From an uncultured Collinsella sp. (GTDB lineage: Bacteria > Actinomycetota > Coriobacteriia > Coriobacteriales > Coriobacteriaceae), in the NCBI GenBank assembly GCA_900539735.1, contig UQDE01000006.1:4855-68854 (forward strand): a stretch of 64,000 bases of DNA. The letters run 5' to 3'. The translations under genes were made by a program, and so were the position numbers. This document shows, one piece after another, positions 34,254 to 42,164 of this stretch. Numbering within the stretch: the stretch's first letter is position 1; each line of letters begins with the position of its first letter. The notes below the pieces were generated by a model. The model saw only the letters and a list, made by a program, of their open reading frames with translations. It did not search any database and was not told the origin of the DNA.

Positions 34254-35615
34254 CTAGACCGGCTTGACCTCCAGCTTTATCCCCTCGGCGCAGGAGTCGC
34301 CCAAAACATCCGAAAGGGCCCAGGTCGCATATAGCGGCAAATAGAGAGCCGCTCCGTTGCGCTCAACGTTGCCTTTCGAGAAAACAATCCCGAGCCTTAC
34401 GCCATATTCAGCCGTATCAAGCACATGACCGAGCGCAGCGTGCGCGTGGTAATAGGAGCCCGATTTAACCTCGATCGGAACAGCCGTCCCATCCGGTCCA
34501 TCGACCACAAAGTCCACTTCACCGCGCTTTTTTGTCTGATAGTAGTAAAGCTGGCGATTTTGGGCAGCCAGCTGCTGGGCCACCACGTTTTCGTAAATGC
34601 CGCCCAGATTGTGCTCCTTGCTATCAAGATACGCCGCTTGGGCGACTCCAACGGGGTAGCGCGCCATCAACATGCCCGTATCCGATTGGTATAGCTTGAA
34701 CTGCGATGGCCGTGCCGTCTTGAGCAGGGGCGACTTTGGCTCGGTTACGATATCGGCTTTGAGAGCAACGCCGGCATCGGCAAGCCAGACAAAATCTCGC
34801 TGGTACTTCTCGTAGTGAGCCTTGGGGTCAATGGAATTGAGCACGAAACGCTTGTGTTCGCCCTCAAGCATAATGGGGAGCTGATCGTAGATGCTCTGCA
34901 CCTGAAAGGCACGCCCGCTTGCATACTTGGAAATATCCCGTCGGTACTGTTCGTTGAGCTCGGACTGTAGCTGACGAACAGAGGCAAGGTCGCCCTGCGT
35001 GTCAAGGAAACGCTGCACGACCTCCGGCATTCCGCCGACAACGGTATAGGTCCTGAAGTTTGCCATCATCGCGTCATGAATGTAATCAGGAATGGGCCTC
35101 TCGCTGATACACGCGTCACGTATCGTTTGGAGAGCCCCCTCGCTCACCCCGGTTGCCCAGCAAAACTCCTCAAAATCGAGCGGGAACATCCTAAGCTCGT
35201 GGACATACCCCACGGGATAGGACCTGACGCCCTTGAACTGAGTCCCGAGCATTGACCCCGAAAACGCCCAGCGGCACCTCCCGTCCTCAACAAGGAACTT
35301 TGCCATCGTCATGATGTCGGGGGCCTCTTGGACCTCATCGATAAACACGAGCGTTTTGCCTGGTGCAATCGACTTTCCCGAAAGAAGCGTCACCCTGCTG
35401 ATGAAATCATCGGCATCCCGCGCCTCGAGAAGAGCATCTTTTGCCTGGCGATTTTCCATGAGGTTAAGCTCGATGTAGGTTGCATGGTTGGCTTTGCCAA
35501 ATGCGCGAATCGAATAGCTTTTGCCAATCTGGCGAGAACCCGTAATGAACAAGGCCTTTTGCTCGGAAGACTTCAGCCAACGCTCCAGCTCTGCCGCTAT
35601 TTTCCTGCGCAGCAT
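34254..35615 (-). CDS. AAA ATPase with C-terminal DUF4143 nuclease-like domain (paralogue 2)
   Basis: This is a 453-residue protein of the same family as the gene at 16900. Walker A is TGSRQIGKSY and Walker B is TLVFIDEVQE. The sensor segment is AFSGSMLG, followed by VGYVHELRMFPLDFEEFCWA. The DUF4143 end has GGIYENVVAQQL and GEVDFVVD ... VPIEVKSG, keeping the PD-(D/E)xK-like residues. ATG 35615 is preferred over 35639 because GAGGAG lies about seven bases upstream and the N-terminus MLRRKIAAELERW then aligns with paralogue 1. A three-copy repeat array with 33-bp period starts 25 bp upstream of the start. Function not established. Confidence 0.88.
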   Translation of the reverse strand: MLRRKIAAELERWLKSSEQKALFITGSRQIGKSYSIRAFGKANHATYIELNLMENRQAKDALLEARDADDFISRVTLLSGKSIAPGKTLVFIDEVQEAPDIMTMAKFLVEDGRCRWAFSGSMLGTQFKGVRSYPVGYVHELRMFPLDFEEFCWATGVSEGALQTIRDACISERPIPDYIHDAMMANFRTYTVVGGMPEVVQRFLDTQGDLASVRQLQSELNEQYRRDISKYASGRAFQVQSIYDQLPIMLEGEHKRFVLNSIDPKAHYEKYQRDFVWLADAGVALKADIVTEPKSPLLKTARPSQFKLYQSDTGMLMARYPVGVAQAAYLDSKEHNLGGIYENVVAQQLAAQNRQLYYYQTKKRGEVDFVVDGPDGTAVPIEVKSGSYYHAHAALGHVLDTAEYGVRLGIVFSKGNVERNGAALYLPLYATWALSDVLGDSCAEGIKLEVKPV

Positions 35616-35639
35616 AGGCTCTCTCCTCAGTGTCATCAA

Positions 35640-35738
35640 ATGAAATGCAAAGTTTTATACGCTTGATTATCGATGAAACGCAGAGTTTTTAGAACCTAAA
35701 ATCAAATGAAATGCAGAGATTTGAGATTATAAGCAAAA
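35640..35738. repeat. Three-copy direct repeat array, 33-bp period, upstream of DUF4143 ATPase 2
   Basis: Units start at 35640, 35673 and 35706 with ATGAAATGCAAAGTTTT, ATGAAACGCAGAGTTTT and ATGAAATGCAGAGATTT. The intervals between the conserved parts are unrelated. The TGCA/CGCA cores lie at 35646, 35679 and 35712, so the first core is 31 bp from the preferred start codon. The corresponding distance in array 1 is 28 bp. Confidence 0.88.
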
Positions 35739-35758
35739 GAAGGGGCACCACCGGCGAT

Positions 35759-35787
35759 TGTGGCAAAGGGGCTGTCCCTTTGCCACA
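35759..35787. repeat. REP-like palindrome (TGTGGCAAAGGG variant)
   Basis: TGTGGCAAAGGG and CCCTTTGCCACA form a 12-bp stem around GCTGT. The A/T to G/C change relative to the TGTGACAAAGGG family is compensated on both arms. Confidence 0.85.
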
Positions 35788-35797
35788 TTGCGCTCGA

Positions 35798-36127
35798 CTA
35801 CTCGTCAACGATCTCGGCAAGCCAGACGTTCAGCGTATCGACTTCGGGGCAGCAGAACTTTGCCGTGCCGGGCTCGTTTCCAGGCACGGTCCCGCCATAG
35901 CGCAGGATATCGATATAGGGAAAGCCCACATGGCAGGCCATGGCGCACATCTTGCCGCGGTCTCGGTCGAAGTCAAAAACGTCGCCCGGCTTGTGACCAT
36001 GGTGACAACGGCACGCACCCAGCTGGTCCACGCAGCTCACGCGGATACGCGGACGCTTGCCACGCGACGCGCCGAGCGGCTTGCTCTCGCCCGCAGGCCT
36101 GATGCCGCCCTCGCCGGCGTTACTCAT
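35798..36127 (-). CDS. TIGR04076-family cysteine-rich small protein
   Basis: This is a 109-residue protein with cysteines in a CRCHHGHKPGDVFDFD block, a CAMACH block and CCPE near the end. The order resembles the TIGR04076 family of unknown function. The first 30 residues are basic and unconserved in appearance. The start overlaps the end of the pyridoxal-kinase gene by 8 bp, so the two are translationally coupled. Metal binding is plausible from the cysteines but not shown. Confidence 0.7.
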   Translation of the reverse strand: MSNAGEGGIRPAGESKPLGASRGKRPRIRVSCVDQLGACRCHHGHKPGDVFDFDRDRGKMCAMACHVGFPYIDILRYGGTVPGNEPGTAKFCCPEVDTLNVWLAEIVDE

Positions 36128-36944
36128 GGTCGATCACATCCAGGCAGGCCTCGATGGGAAGGCCGGCGGACTTGTCTTCCTGGTCGGCATTGCGCTCGAT
36201 AAGCTCGGCTACCACGCGCATGGCATCGCTCGTCGCGCGCTGCAGGCTCCAACCAGCCATAACGCGGCCGACAAGCACCGCCGAGAACGTGTCGCCCGTG
36301 CCCGGGAAGTAAACCGGGATCAGGTCGAAGGGAATCGTGAAGTACTCCCCCGCCACATGGTCGTAACCGATGACGACATTCGCACCGTCGACCACAGCGC
36401 TCGTAATGACCACCGACTTGGCGCCCAGGGCACGCACGGCATCCACAAGAGCGCGGCCCTCATCGGGCGTGATTTGCTCGGCAATGGGCGCATCGGTAAG
36501 CAGGCACGCCTCGGTGTAGTTTGGCACCGCATAGTCGGCGCACTCGAGCAGGCTGCGCATGAGACCGATCGTGGACTCGGGCACGCCGGCGTAGAGCTTG
36601 CCGTTGTCGCCCATGATGGGATCGACGAAAACCTTAGTGCCCTTTTGCGCGCGGCGGTGGCAGAAGTCCGAAATGATGCGCGTCTCTTCCTCGGTCACGA
36701 TAAAGCCGGTCGAGATGGCGTCGAACTCAAAGCCGAGCTCCTCCCAGATAGCGAGGCTTTGGCGCACGTACTCCGTGGTGTCGTGGATGTAGAACTTGGG
36801 ATAGTTGAGCGTATCGGACACAAGTGCCGTCGGCAGGTTATGGATACGGTAGCCCATGTGCGACAGCACCGGCAGCATGGCGGAAAGCGCGACCTTGCCG
36901 TAGCCGCACATATCGTTGATCAACAGCAGCTGAGTGTTCTTCAT
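36120..36944 (-). CDS. Pyridoxal/pyridoxamine kinase family protein
   Basis: This is a 274-residue ribokinase-fold kinase of the PdxK/PdxY group, predicted to phosphorylate B6 vitamers in the cytoplasm. It has NDMCGYGKVALSAMLPVLSHMG at the N-terminus, FVDPIMGDNGKLY in the middle and the catalytic anion-hole motif PGTGDTFSAVLVG with its Asp. From ATG 36944, AAGGGGG lies six bases upstream; an upstream in-frame start at 37043 would add an unconserved extension. It is the first gene of a pair with the TIGR04076 gene. Confidence 0.9.
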   Translation of the reverse strand: MKNTQLLLINDMCGYGKVALSAMLPVLSHMGYRIHNLPTALVSDTLNYPKFYIHDTTEYVRQSLAIWEELGFEFDAISTGFIVTEEETRIISDFCHRRAQKGTKVFVDPIMGDNGKLYAGVPESTIGLMRSLLECADYAVPNYTEACLLTDAPIAEQITPDEGRALVDAVRALGAKSVVITSAVVDGANVVIGYDHVAGEYFTIPFDLIPVYFPGTGDTFSAVLVGRVMAGWSLQRATSDAMRVVAELIERNADQEDKSAGLPIEACLDVIDHE

Positions 36945-37076
36945 GAGAGTCCCCCTTGGGTCGGGCGCGGCACGATGGCGCCATAGTGCAACTAAGTGTA
37001 GCGCAGGGGAAGTTGTGAACGGCGCTGGCGCCGCGGAGGCCACATTGTTGCGGAAAGGTTACGGGAAGGAGGAAGT

Positions 37077-37294
37077 TAGTCATTGGGGACGTTCTTGTTT
37101 GACTAGTCATTTAAGAACGTCCCCAACGACTATCGCAGGTTGAGGACGGACAGCGAAAACGCTCCTAAGCGAGCAAGGTGGCGTGAAAGAGGAGGGCATA
37201 GGCCTTGTGGCCATGCCCGACGATTGAACGCCAGATTGCCGCTTAGGAACGTTTGCAGCGTCGGCCGGTTACGGCGTTTGGTAAAACGCCGTAA
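37077..37294. repeat. Structured intergenic repeat, copy C (most complete)
   Basis: A 56-bp palindrome (37077-37132) has 20-base arms. The folded part follows. P1 pairs 37157-37170 with 37241-37254 (one C-A mismatch). P2 pairs GCAA and TGGCGT with ACGCCA and TTGC. P3 is GGGCAT-A-GGCC, loop TTGT, GGCCATGCCC. The terminal hairpin TTACGGCGTTT, loop GGTA, AAACGCCGTAA lies at 37269-37294. Arm sequences differ from copy A but pairing is preserved. It fills the gap between the kinase and marR starts. Confidence 0.78.
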
Positions 37295-37312
37295 CTATAT
37301 AAGTTTGGTACC

Positions 37313-37341
37313 TTGACATTCTTGTTTAGCACTCCTAGATT
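37313..37341 (+). promoter_or_regulatory. Promoter of the marR-ABC operon
   Basis: TTGACA (37313-37318) and TAGATT (37336-37341) are separated by 17 bp, a near-consensus vegetative promoter, 56 bp upstream of the marR start. Confidence 0.8.
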
Positions 37342-37375
37342 AGTTAGGCACAAAACAATCCCACTACCTAACTAA
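37340..37375 (+). promoter_or_regulatory. Candidate MarR operator
   Basis: TTAGTTAGG (37340-37348) and CCTAACTAA (37367-37375) are perfect inverted arms separated by 18 bp. They overlap the -10 box and the transcription start region, so binding of the encoded MarR protein would block transcription. Confidence 0.6.
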
Positions 37376-37396
37376 AGAAAGGAGCGATACGAATTC

Positions 37397-37903
37397 ATGT
37401 GCGATGAACCCCTTAACCTTCGTCCGCACGAGCCCGGCGGCGACCCGTCGCAGCCGGCAGACGTGCCCGAAGCAGTTAACGGCGAAGACAAGCTCGCCAA
37501 GCGCATCCTGAGCGGCCTAGGCTTTTGCGGCCACTACATGCACTTTCACGGCGGCGGCGTGTCCGGCAAGGCGCCCATCGTCTGCCTGCTTGCCAAGCAG
37601 GAAAATGGCGAGATGTCGCAGCAGGAACTCGGCATGCACTTCGACCTCAAGCCGGGGTCGCTTTCCGAAATCCTGTCCAAGCTCGAGTGCGCCGGCATCA
37701 TCGAGCGCAGCCGCAATCCAAAAGATCGCCGGCAGCTCACCATTCGCCTGACCGAGATCGGCTGGGAGAAGGCCCGCATCGACCAAGCCGCCCGCATCCG
37801 CTTTAGAGAGCAGGCCTTTAGTGCCCTCAACCACGACGAGCGTGAACAGCTTGCCGAGATGCTCGAGAAAATCCGCGTAACCTGGGAGGAACTGGATGAT
37901 TAA
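37397..37903 (+). CDS. MarR-family transcriptional regulator
   Basis: This 168-residue protein has a 40-residue N-terminal tail followed by a winged helix-turn-helix. The visible core is ENGEMSQQELGMHFDLKPGSLSEILSKLECAGIIERSRNPKDRRQLTIRLT-type sequence, with the wing residues PKDRRQ. It is the first gene of an operon with two ABC half-transporters and overlaps the next gene by 8 bp. Autorepression and derepression by a transported drug or metabolite are likely by analogy with other MarR-ABC operons. Confidence 0.92.
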   Translation: MCDEPLNLRPHEPGGDPSQPADVPEAVNGEDKLAKRILSGLGFCGHYMHFHGGGVSGKAPIVCLLAKQENGEMSQQELGMHFDLKPGSLSEILSKLECAGIIERSRNPKDRRQLTIRLTEIGWEKARIDQAARIRFREQAFSALNHDEREQLAEMLEKIRVTWEELDD

Positions 37904-39719
37904 AACCCTTATGGGCAGCATCCGCGATTACATGAAGGTCACGATCGCCACGCCGCTGCTGGTGCTTGGCGAGGTAATCTGCCAGATGATGATCCCGTTT
38001 ATCACCGCCGACATGATCGACGCCATCAAGGACGGCACCGCCGTTACCGAGATGCTGCCCACCGCCGGCCTTCTCGTACTCATCGCGCTGACGTCACTCG
38101 CCTTTGGCGCCGCCGCGGGCATCACCTGCAGCCATGCCAGCTGCGGCTTTGCCAAGAACCTGCGTCACGACCTGTTCTACAAGATCCAGACGTTCAGCTT
38201 CGCCAACATCGACGAGTTCTCGAGCTCCTCGCTCGTCACCCGCCTCACCACCGACATCAACAACGTGCAGCAGGCCTTTATGATGCTCATCCGCATCGCC
38301 GTGCGCTCGCCGCTGGTGCTGGTCTTTGCCTTTACCATGGCATACGCCATGGGCGGCAGCGTCTCGTTTGTCTACCTGGTCATCATCCCGCTGCTGGGCT
38401 TTGGCCTGTTCTTTATCATCTATAAGGTGCGCCCGATCTTTGCCCGCGTGTTCCGCAAGTACGACGCGCTCAACGAATCCGTTGAGGAAAACGTCACCGG
38501 CATGCGCGTGGTCAAGAGCTACGTGCGCCAGGACTACGAGAAGGAGAAGTTCGCCACCGCCGCGCGCGACGTCCAGATGGACTTCACCCGCGCCGAGAAG
38601 CTGCTCGCCTTCAACAACCCCATGATGAACATCTGCGTCAACGGCGCGTTCGTCGTCATCATCTACCTGGGCTCCAAGCTCATCATCACGAGCCAGGGCA
38701 CCCTGTTCGACGTGGGCCAGCTCTCCTCCATCTTTACCTACGGCTTCCAGATTCTGATGAGCCTAATGCAGCTGTCGATGATCTTTGTCATGGTAACCAT
38801 GGCAGACGAGTCGGCGCACCGCATTACCGAGGTGCTGGCCGCCGAGCCCACGATCGCCAACCCGACCGAGCCCGTGCACGAGGTTGCCGACGGCTCCATC
38901 GACTTCGATCACGTGAGCTTTAAGTATTCCGAGCATGCCCGCCGCCAGGCGCTCGACGATATCGACCTGCATATTAAGAGCGGCGAGACCATCGGCATTA
39001 TCGGTGGCACCGGCTCGGCCAAGTCGACGCTCGTGAACCTGATCGCCCGCCTGTACGATGTCACCGAGGGCACCGTGCGCGTCGGCGGCGTAGACGTGCG
39101 CGACTACGACCTGGACGCGCTGCGCCACCAGGTAGCCATGGTCCTGCAGAAAAACGTGCTGTTTAGCGGCACCATCGCCGAGAACCTGCGCTGGGGCGAC
39201 CCGAACGCCACCGACGAGGAAGTCCGCGAGGCCGCACATCTGGCCTGCGCCGACGAGTTCGTCGACGGCTTCCCCAAGGGCTACGACACCTGGATCGAGC
39301 AGGGCGGCTCCAACGTTTCCGGTGGCCAGAAGCAGCGCCTGTGCATCGCGCGTGCCCTGCTGCGTCGCCCCAAGATCTTGATCCTGGACGATTCCACGAG
39401 CGCCGTCGACACCAAGACCGACGCCAAGATCCGCGAGGGCCTGGCGAGCTACCTGCCCAACACGACCAAGCTCATCATCGCCCAGCGCATCAGCTCCGTG
39501 CAGGACGCCGACCGCATCATCGTCATGGAGGGCGGCCGCATCAAGGACATCGGCAACCACGATGAGCTGCTCAAGACGAGCGAGATCTACCGCGAGACCT
39601 TTACCTCGCAAAATAAGATGAGTGCCGAAGGCGAGGACGCGGGCGAGACCGCCGCAGCCGACACCGAGGCATCCGCACCGCAAGCTCAGACCCAGGAAGG
39701 AGGCGAGGCACATGAGTAA
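37896..39719 (+). CDS. ABC exporter half-transporter, degenerate-site subunit
   Basis: This is a 607-residue membrane-ATPase fusion. Residues 1-310 hold six membrane segments. Walker A is GGTGSAKST near residue 369, with Ala replacing Gly. The signature is NVSGGQKQ. Walker B is ILILDDSTSAVD near 494, where Asp replaces the catalytic Glu. This pattern marks the non-catalytic partner in heterodimeric exporters of the BmrCD/TM287-288 type. The last 35 residues are Ala/Glu/Thr-rich. It overlaps the partner gene by 8 bp. Confidence 0.94.
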   Translation: MIKTLMGSIRDYMKVTIATPLLVLGEVICQMMIPFITADMIDAIKDGTAVTEMLPTAGLLVLIALTSLAFGAAAGITCSHASCGFAKNLRHDLFYKIQTFSFANIDEFSSSSLVTRLTTDINNVQQAFMMLIRIAVRSPLVLVFAFTMAYAMGGSVSFVYLVIIPLLGFGLFFIIYKVRPIFARVFRKYDALNESVEENVTGMRVVKSYVRQDYEKEKFATAARDVQMDFTRAEKLLAFNNPMMNICVNGAFVVIIYLGSKLIITSQGTLFDVGQLSSIFTYGFQILMSLMQLSMIFVMVTMADESAHRITEVLAAEPTIANPTEPVHEVADGSIDFDHVSFKYSEHARRQALDDIDLHIKSGETIGIIGGTGSAKSTLVNLIARLYDVTEGTVRVGGVDVRDYDLDALRHQVAMVLQKNVLFSGTIAENLRWGDPNATDEEVREAAHLACADEFVDGFPKGYDTWIEQGGSNVSGGQKQRLCIARALLRRPKILILDDSTSAVDTKTDAKIREGLASYLPNTTKLIIAQRISSVQDADRIIVMEGGRIKDIGNHDELLKTSEIYRETFTSQNKMSAEGEDAGETAAADTEASAPQAQTQEGGEAHE

Positions 39720-41631
39720 GGCCGCTACCGCCGAGCGCGCGCGCAACCGCAAGGGCGGCACCATGACGCGCCTGATCAAGATGCTCTTTGGCTTCTACCC
39801 GGTGCTTTTGCCCCTCGTCGTCGCCGGCGTTGTGCTCTGCGCCATCATCAACTCCATCGGCGCGACGTTTCTCCAGAGCGCGCTGCAGGTCATTAGCGAA
39901 TCGTGGCAGTCGGGCGACTGGACGGCCGCGCAGCCCAAGATTCTGAAGCTCGTGACCACCCTCGGCTGCATCTACGCCGTGGGCGTCGCCTCCTCGCTCT
40001 TCTGGAACCGCGCCATGGCCGTCATCACGCAGGGCTCGCTCGAGAAGCTGCGCGAAAAGATGTTCAACCGCATGCAAGACCTGCCGATTCGCTACTTCGA
40101 CACGCACCAGCGCGGCGACATCATGAGCCACTACACCAACGACATCGACACGCTGCGTCAGATGATCAGCCAGTCGCTGCCCAACCTGCTCATGACGATC
40201 ATCGTCATCGTCACCGTGTTCTTCATCATGCTATATTACAGCGTGTGGATGTGCCTGGTCATCATTGCCGGCGTCGCCTTTATGACCTTTATGACCAAGC
40301 TGCTCGGCTCCAACTCCGCGCGCTTCTTTATCGCGCAGCAGACCGAGCTCGGCGTGGTCGAGGGCCATATCGAGGAAGTCATGAACGGCCAGAAAGTCGT
40401 CAAGGCGTTCTGTCACGAGTCCGCTGCCGAGGCCGATTTTGACGAGCGCAACGAGAAGCTCTTCGAGGTCTCGCAGAAGGCCAACATGTACGCCAACATC
40501 CTCATGCCGATCCTCGGGAACCTGGGCGACTTGCTCTACGTGCTGGTCGCGCTGACCGGCGGCATCTTCCTGGCGCTGGGCGTGCCCAACCTGAGCCTCT
40601 CGGGCATGGCGCTCTCCATCGCCGTCGTGGTGCCGTTCCTCAACATGACCAAGCAGTTCTGCGGCCAGATCGGCCAGATCTCGCAGCAGATCAACGCCGT
40701 GGTCATGGGCCTTGCCGGCGCCGAGCGCATCTTTGAGCTGCTCGACGAGGAGCCCGAAGCCGACGAGGGCTACGTGACGCTCGTCAACGCACAGGTGAAC
40801 CCCGAGACCTGGCAGCTCGAGGAAGCCGACCACCGCACCGGCATGTGGGCATGGAAGCACCCGCACCGCGCGACCGGCGAGATCGAGTACGTGCCGCTGC
40901 GTGGTGACCTGGTCATGGATAACGTGGACTTTGGCTATACGCCCGACCACGAGGTGCTGCACGGCGTGTCCGTATATGCCAAGCCGGGCCAGAAGGTCGC
41001 GTTTGTCGGTGCCACCGGTGCCGGTAAGACGACCATCACCAACCTCATCAACCGCTTCTACGACATTGCCGACGGCAAGATCCGCTACGACGGCATCAAC
41101 GTCAACAAGATTCGCAAGTCCGACCTGCGTCGCTCGTTGGGCGTGGTGTTGCAGGACGTGAACCTGTTCACCGGCACCGTGATGGACAACATCCGCTACG
41201 GCAATCTGGACGCCACCGACGAGGAGTGCATCAAGGCAGCCAAGCTCGCGGGAGCGGACGACTTTATCACCCGTCTGCCCGACGGCTACGACACCATGCT
41301 CACCGGCAACGGCGCGCAGCTGTCGCAGGGCCAGCGCCAGTTGATCTCGATTGCGCGCGCCGCCGTCGCCGATCCGCCGGCGATGATTCTGGACGAGGCC
41401 ACATCGAGCATCGATACCCGCACCGAGGCCATCGTGCAGGCAGGCATGGACAAGCTCATGGAGGGTCGCACGACGTTTGTCATCGCACACCGCCTGAGCA
41501 CCGTGCGCAACTCCGACGCGATCATCTGCCTGGACCACGGCCGCATCATCGAGCGCGGCAACCACGACGAGCTGATCGCCAAGCGCGGCTACTACTATCA
41601 GCTCTATACCGGAGCGTTTGAGCTGGAGTAG
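39712..41631 (+). CDS. ABC exporter half-transporter, consensus-site subunit
   Basis: This is a 639-residue partner of the preceding gene. It has six membrane segments up to about residue 330. A linker of about 50 residues follows (TGMWAWKHPHRATGEIEY), as in TM288-like subunits. The ATPase has Walker A GATGAGKTT near 434, signature LSQGQRQ and Walker B MILDEATSSID with the catalytic Glu. Together the pair is predicted to export hydrophobic compounds. ATG 39712 has GGAGG eight bases upstream. Substrate unknown. Confidence 0.94.
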   Translation: MSKAATAERARNRKGGTMTRLIKMLFGFYPVLLPLVVAGVVLCAIINSIGATFLQSALQVISESWQSGDWTAAQPKILKLVTTLGCIYAVGVASSLFWNRAMAVITQGSLEKLREKMFNRMQDLPIRYFDTHQRGDIMSHYTNDIDTLRQMISQSLPNLLMTIIVIVTVFFIMLYYSVWMCLVIIAGVAFMTFMTKLLGSNSARFFIAQQTELGVVEGHIEEVMNGQKVVKAFCHESAAEADFDERNEKLFEVSQKANMYANILMPILGNLGDLLYVLVALTGGIFLALGVPNLSLSGMALSIAVVVPFLNMTKQFCGQIGQISQQINAVVMGLAGAERIFELLDEEPEADEGYVTLVNAQVNPETWQLEEADHRTGMWAWKHPHRATGEIEYVPLRGDLVMDNVDFGYTPDHEVLHGVSVYAKPGQKVAFVGATGAGKTTITNLINRFYDIADGKIRYDGINVNKIRKSDLRRSLGVVLQDVNLFTGTVMDNIRYGNLDATDEECIKAAKLAGADDFITRLPDGYDTMLTGNGAQLSQGQRQLISIARAAVADPPAMILDEATSSIDTRTEAIVQAGMDKLMEGRTTFVIAHRLSTVRNSDAIICLDHGRIIERGNHDELIAKRGYYYQLYTGAFELE

Positions 41632-41755
41632 TTCGGCCCGCCGAGATGGCCGATTTGCCGCTCATTTGTCGGGCATGACCCTAAGGTCAATGCCCTCCTC
41701 TTTCGGGGCAAATCGACTCATCTCAACGACCCAAACACAATGCTTCGCAACGAAT

Positions 41756-41793
41756 AAAGCCTCCGCAGCCACACGAGCTGCGGAGGCTTTTTT
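41756..41793 (+). terminator. Rho-independent terminator of the ABC exporter operon
   Basis: AAAGCCTCCGCAGC and GCTGCGGAGGCTTT pair perfectly around CACACGA and are followed by further T residues. It lies 125 bp after the exporter stop. Confidence 0.9.
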
Positions 41794-41803
41794 CATGCCG
41801 GCC

Positions 41804-41974
41804 GGAAACCGTATCCCACTTTTCGGACCCAGAATGGGATGCCGTTTCCCGCTGGACCCCCTCCGGGAAACGGCATCCCATTTCAAGGGGGTAAACCGGG
41901 ATGTAGTTTCCCCTAACGGCACCTTTGGGAAGCCGCATCCCACTCTAGACGCACAAAACGGGATGAGCTTTCCC
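41804..41974. repeat. Tandem array with 62-bp period (three units, array 1)
   Basis: GGAAA-type left arms begin at 41804, 41866 and 41928 (each running to ATCCCA). GGGATG-type right arms with TTTCCC ends begin at 41836, 41898 and 41960. Each unit is an imperfect inverted repeat, about 15 bp per arm with a 16-bp loop, and the unit spacing is exactly 62 bp. The rest of 41975-42164 shows no gene, only the leader of the next one. Confidence 0.85.
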
Positions 41975-42164
41975 ATGGTGATCCAAGACCAGAAGCATGT
42001 CCGATAGCGCAGCCAGGTCAAGAACAACAAGGCAAGCGTCACGCCAATTTGGACGAACGTCTGCTGCAGTTTGAGGCTGCTGGCCCATATGGTAGAGTTA
42101 ACCACCCATGAATTTCAGCACACTGCGTGCTACCTGCTCTTTTGTCATTTAGGGGAGTGAACTT

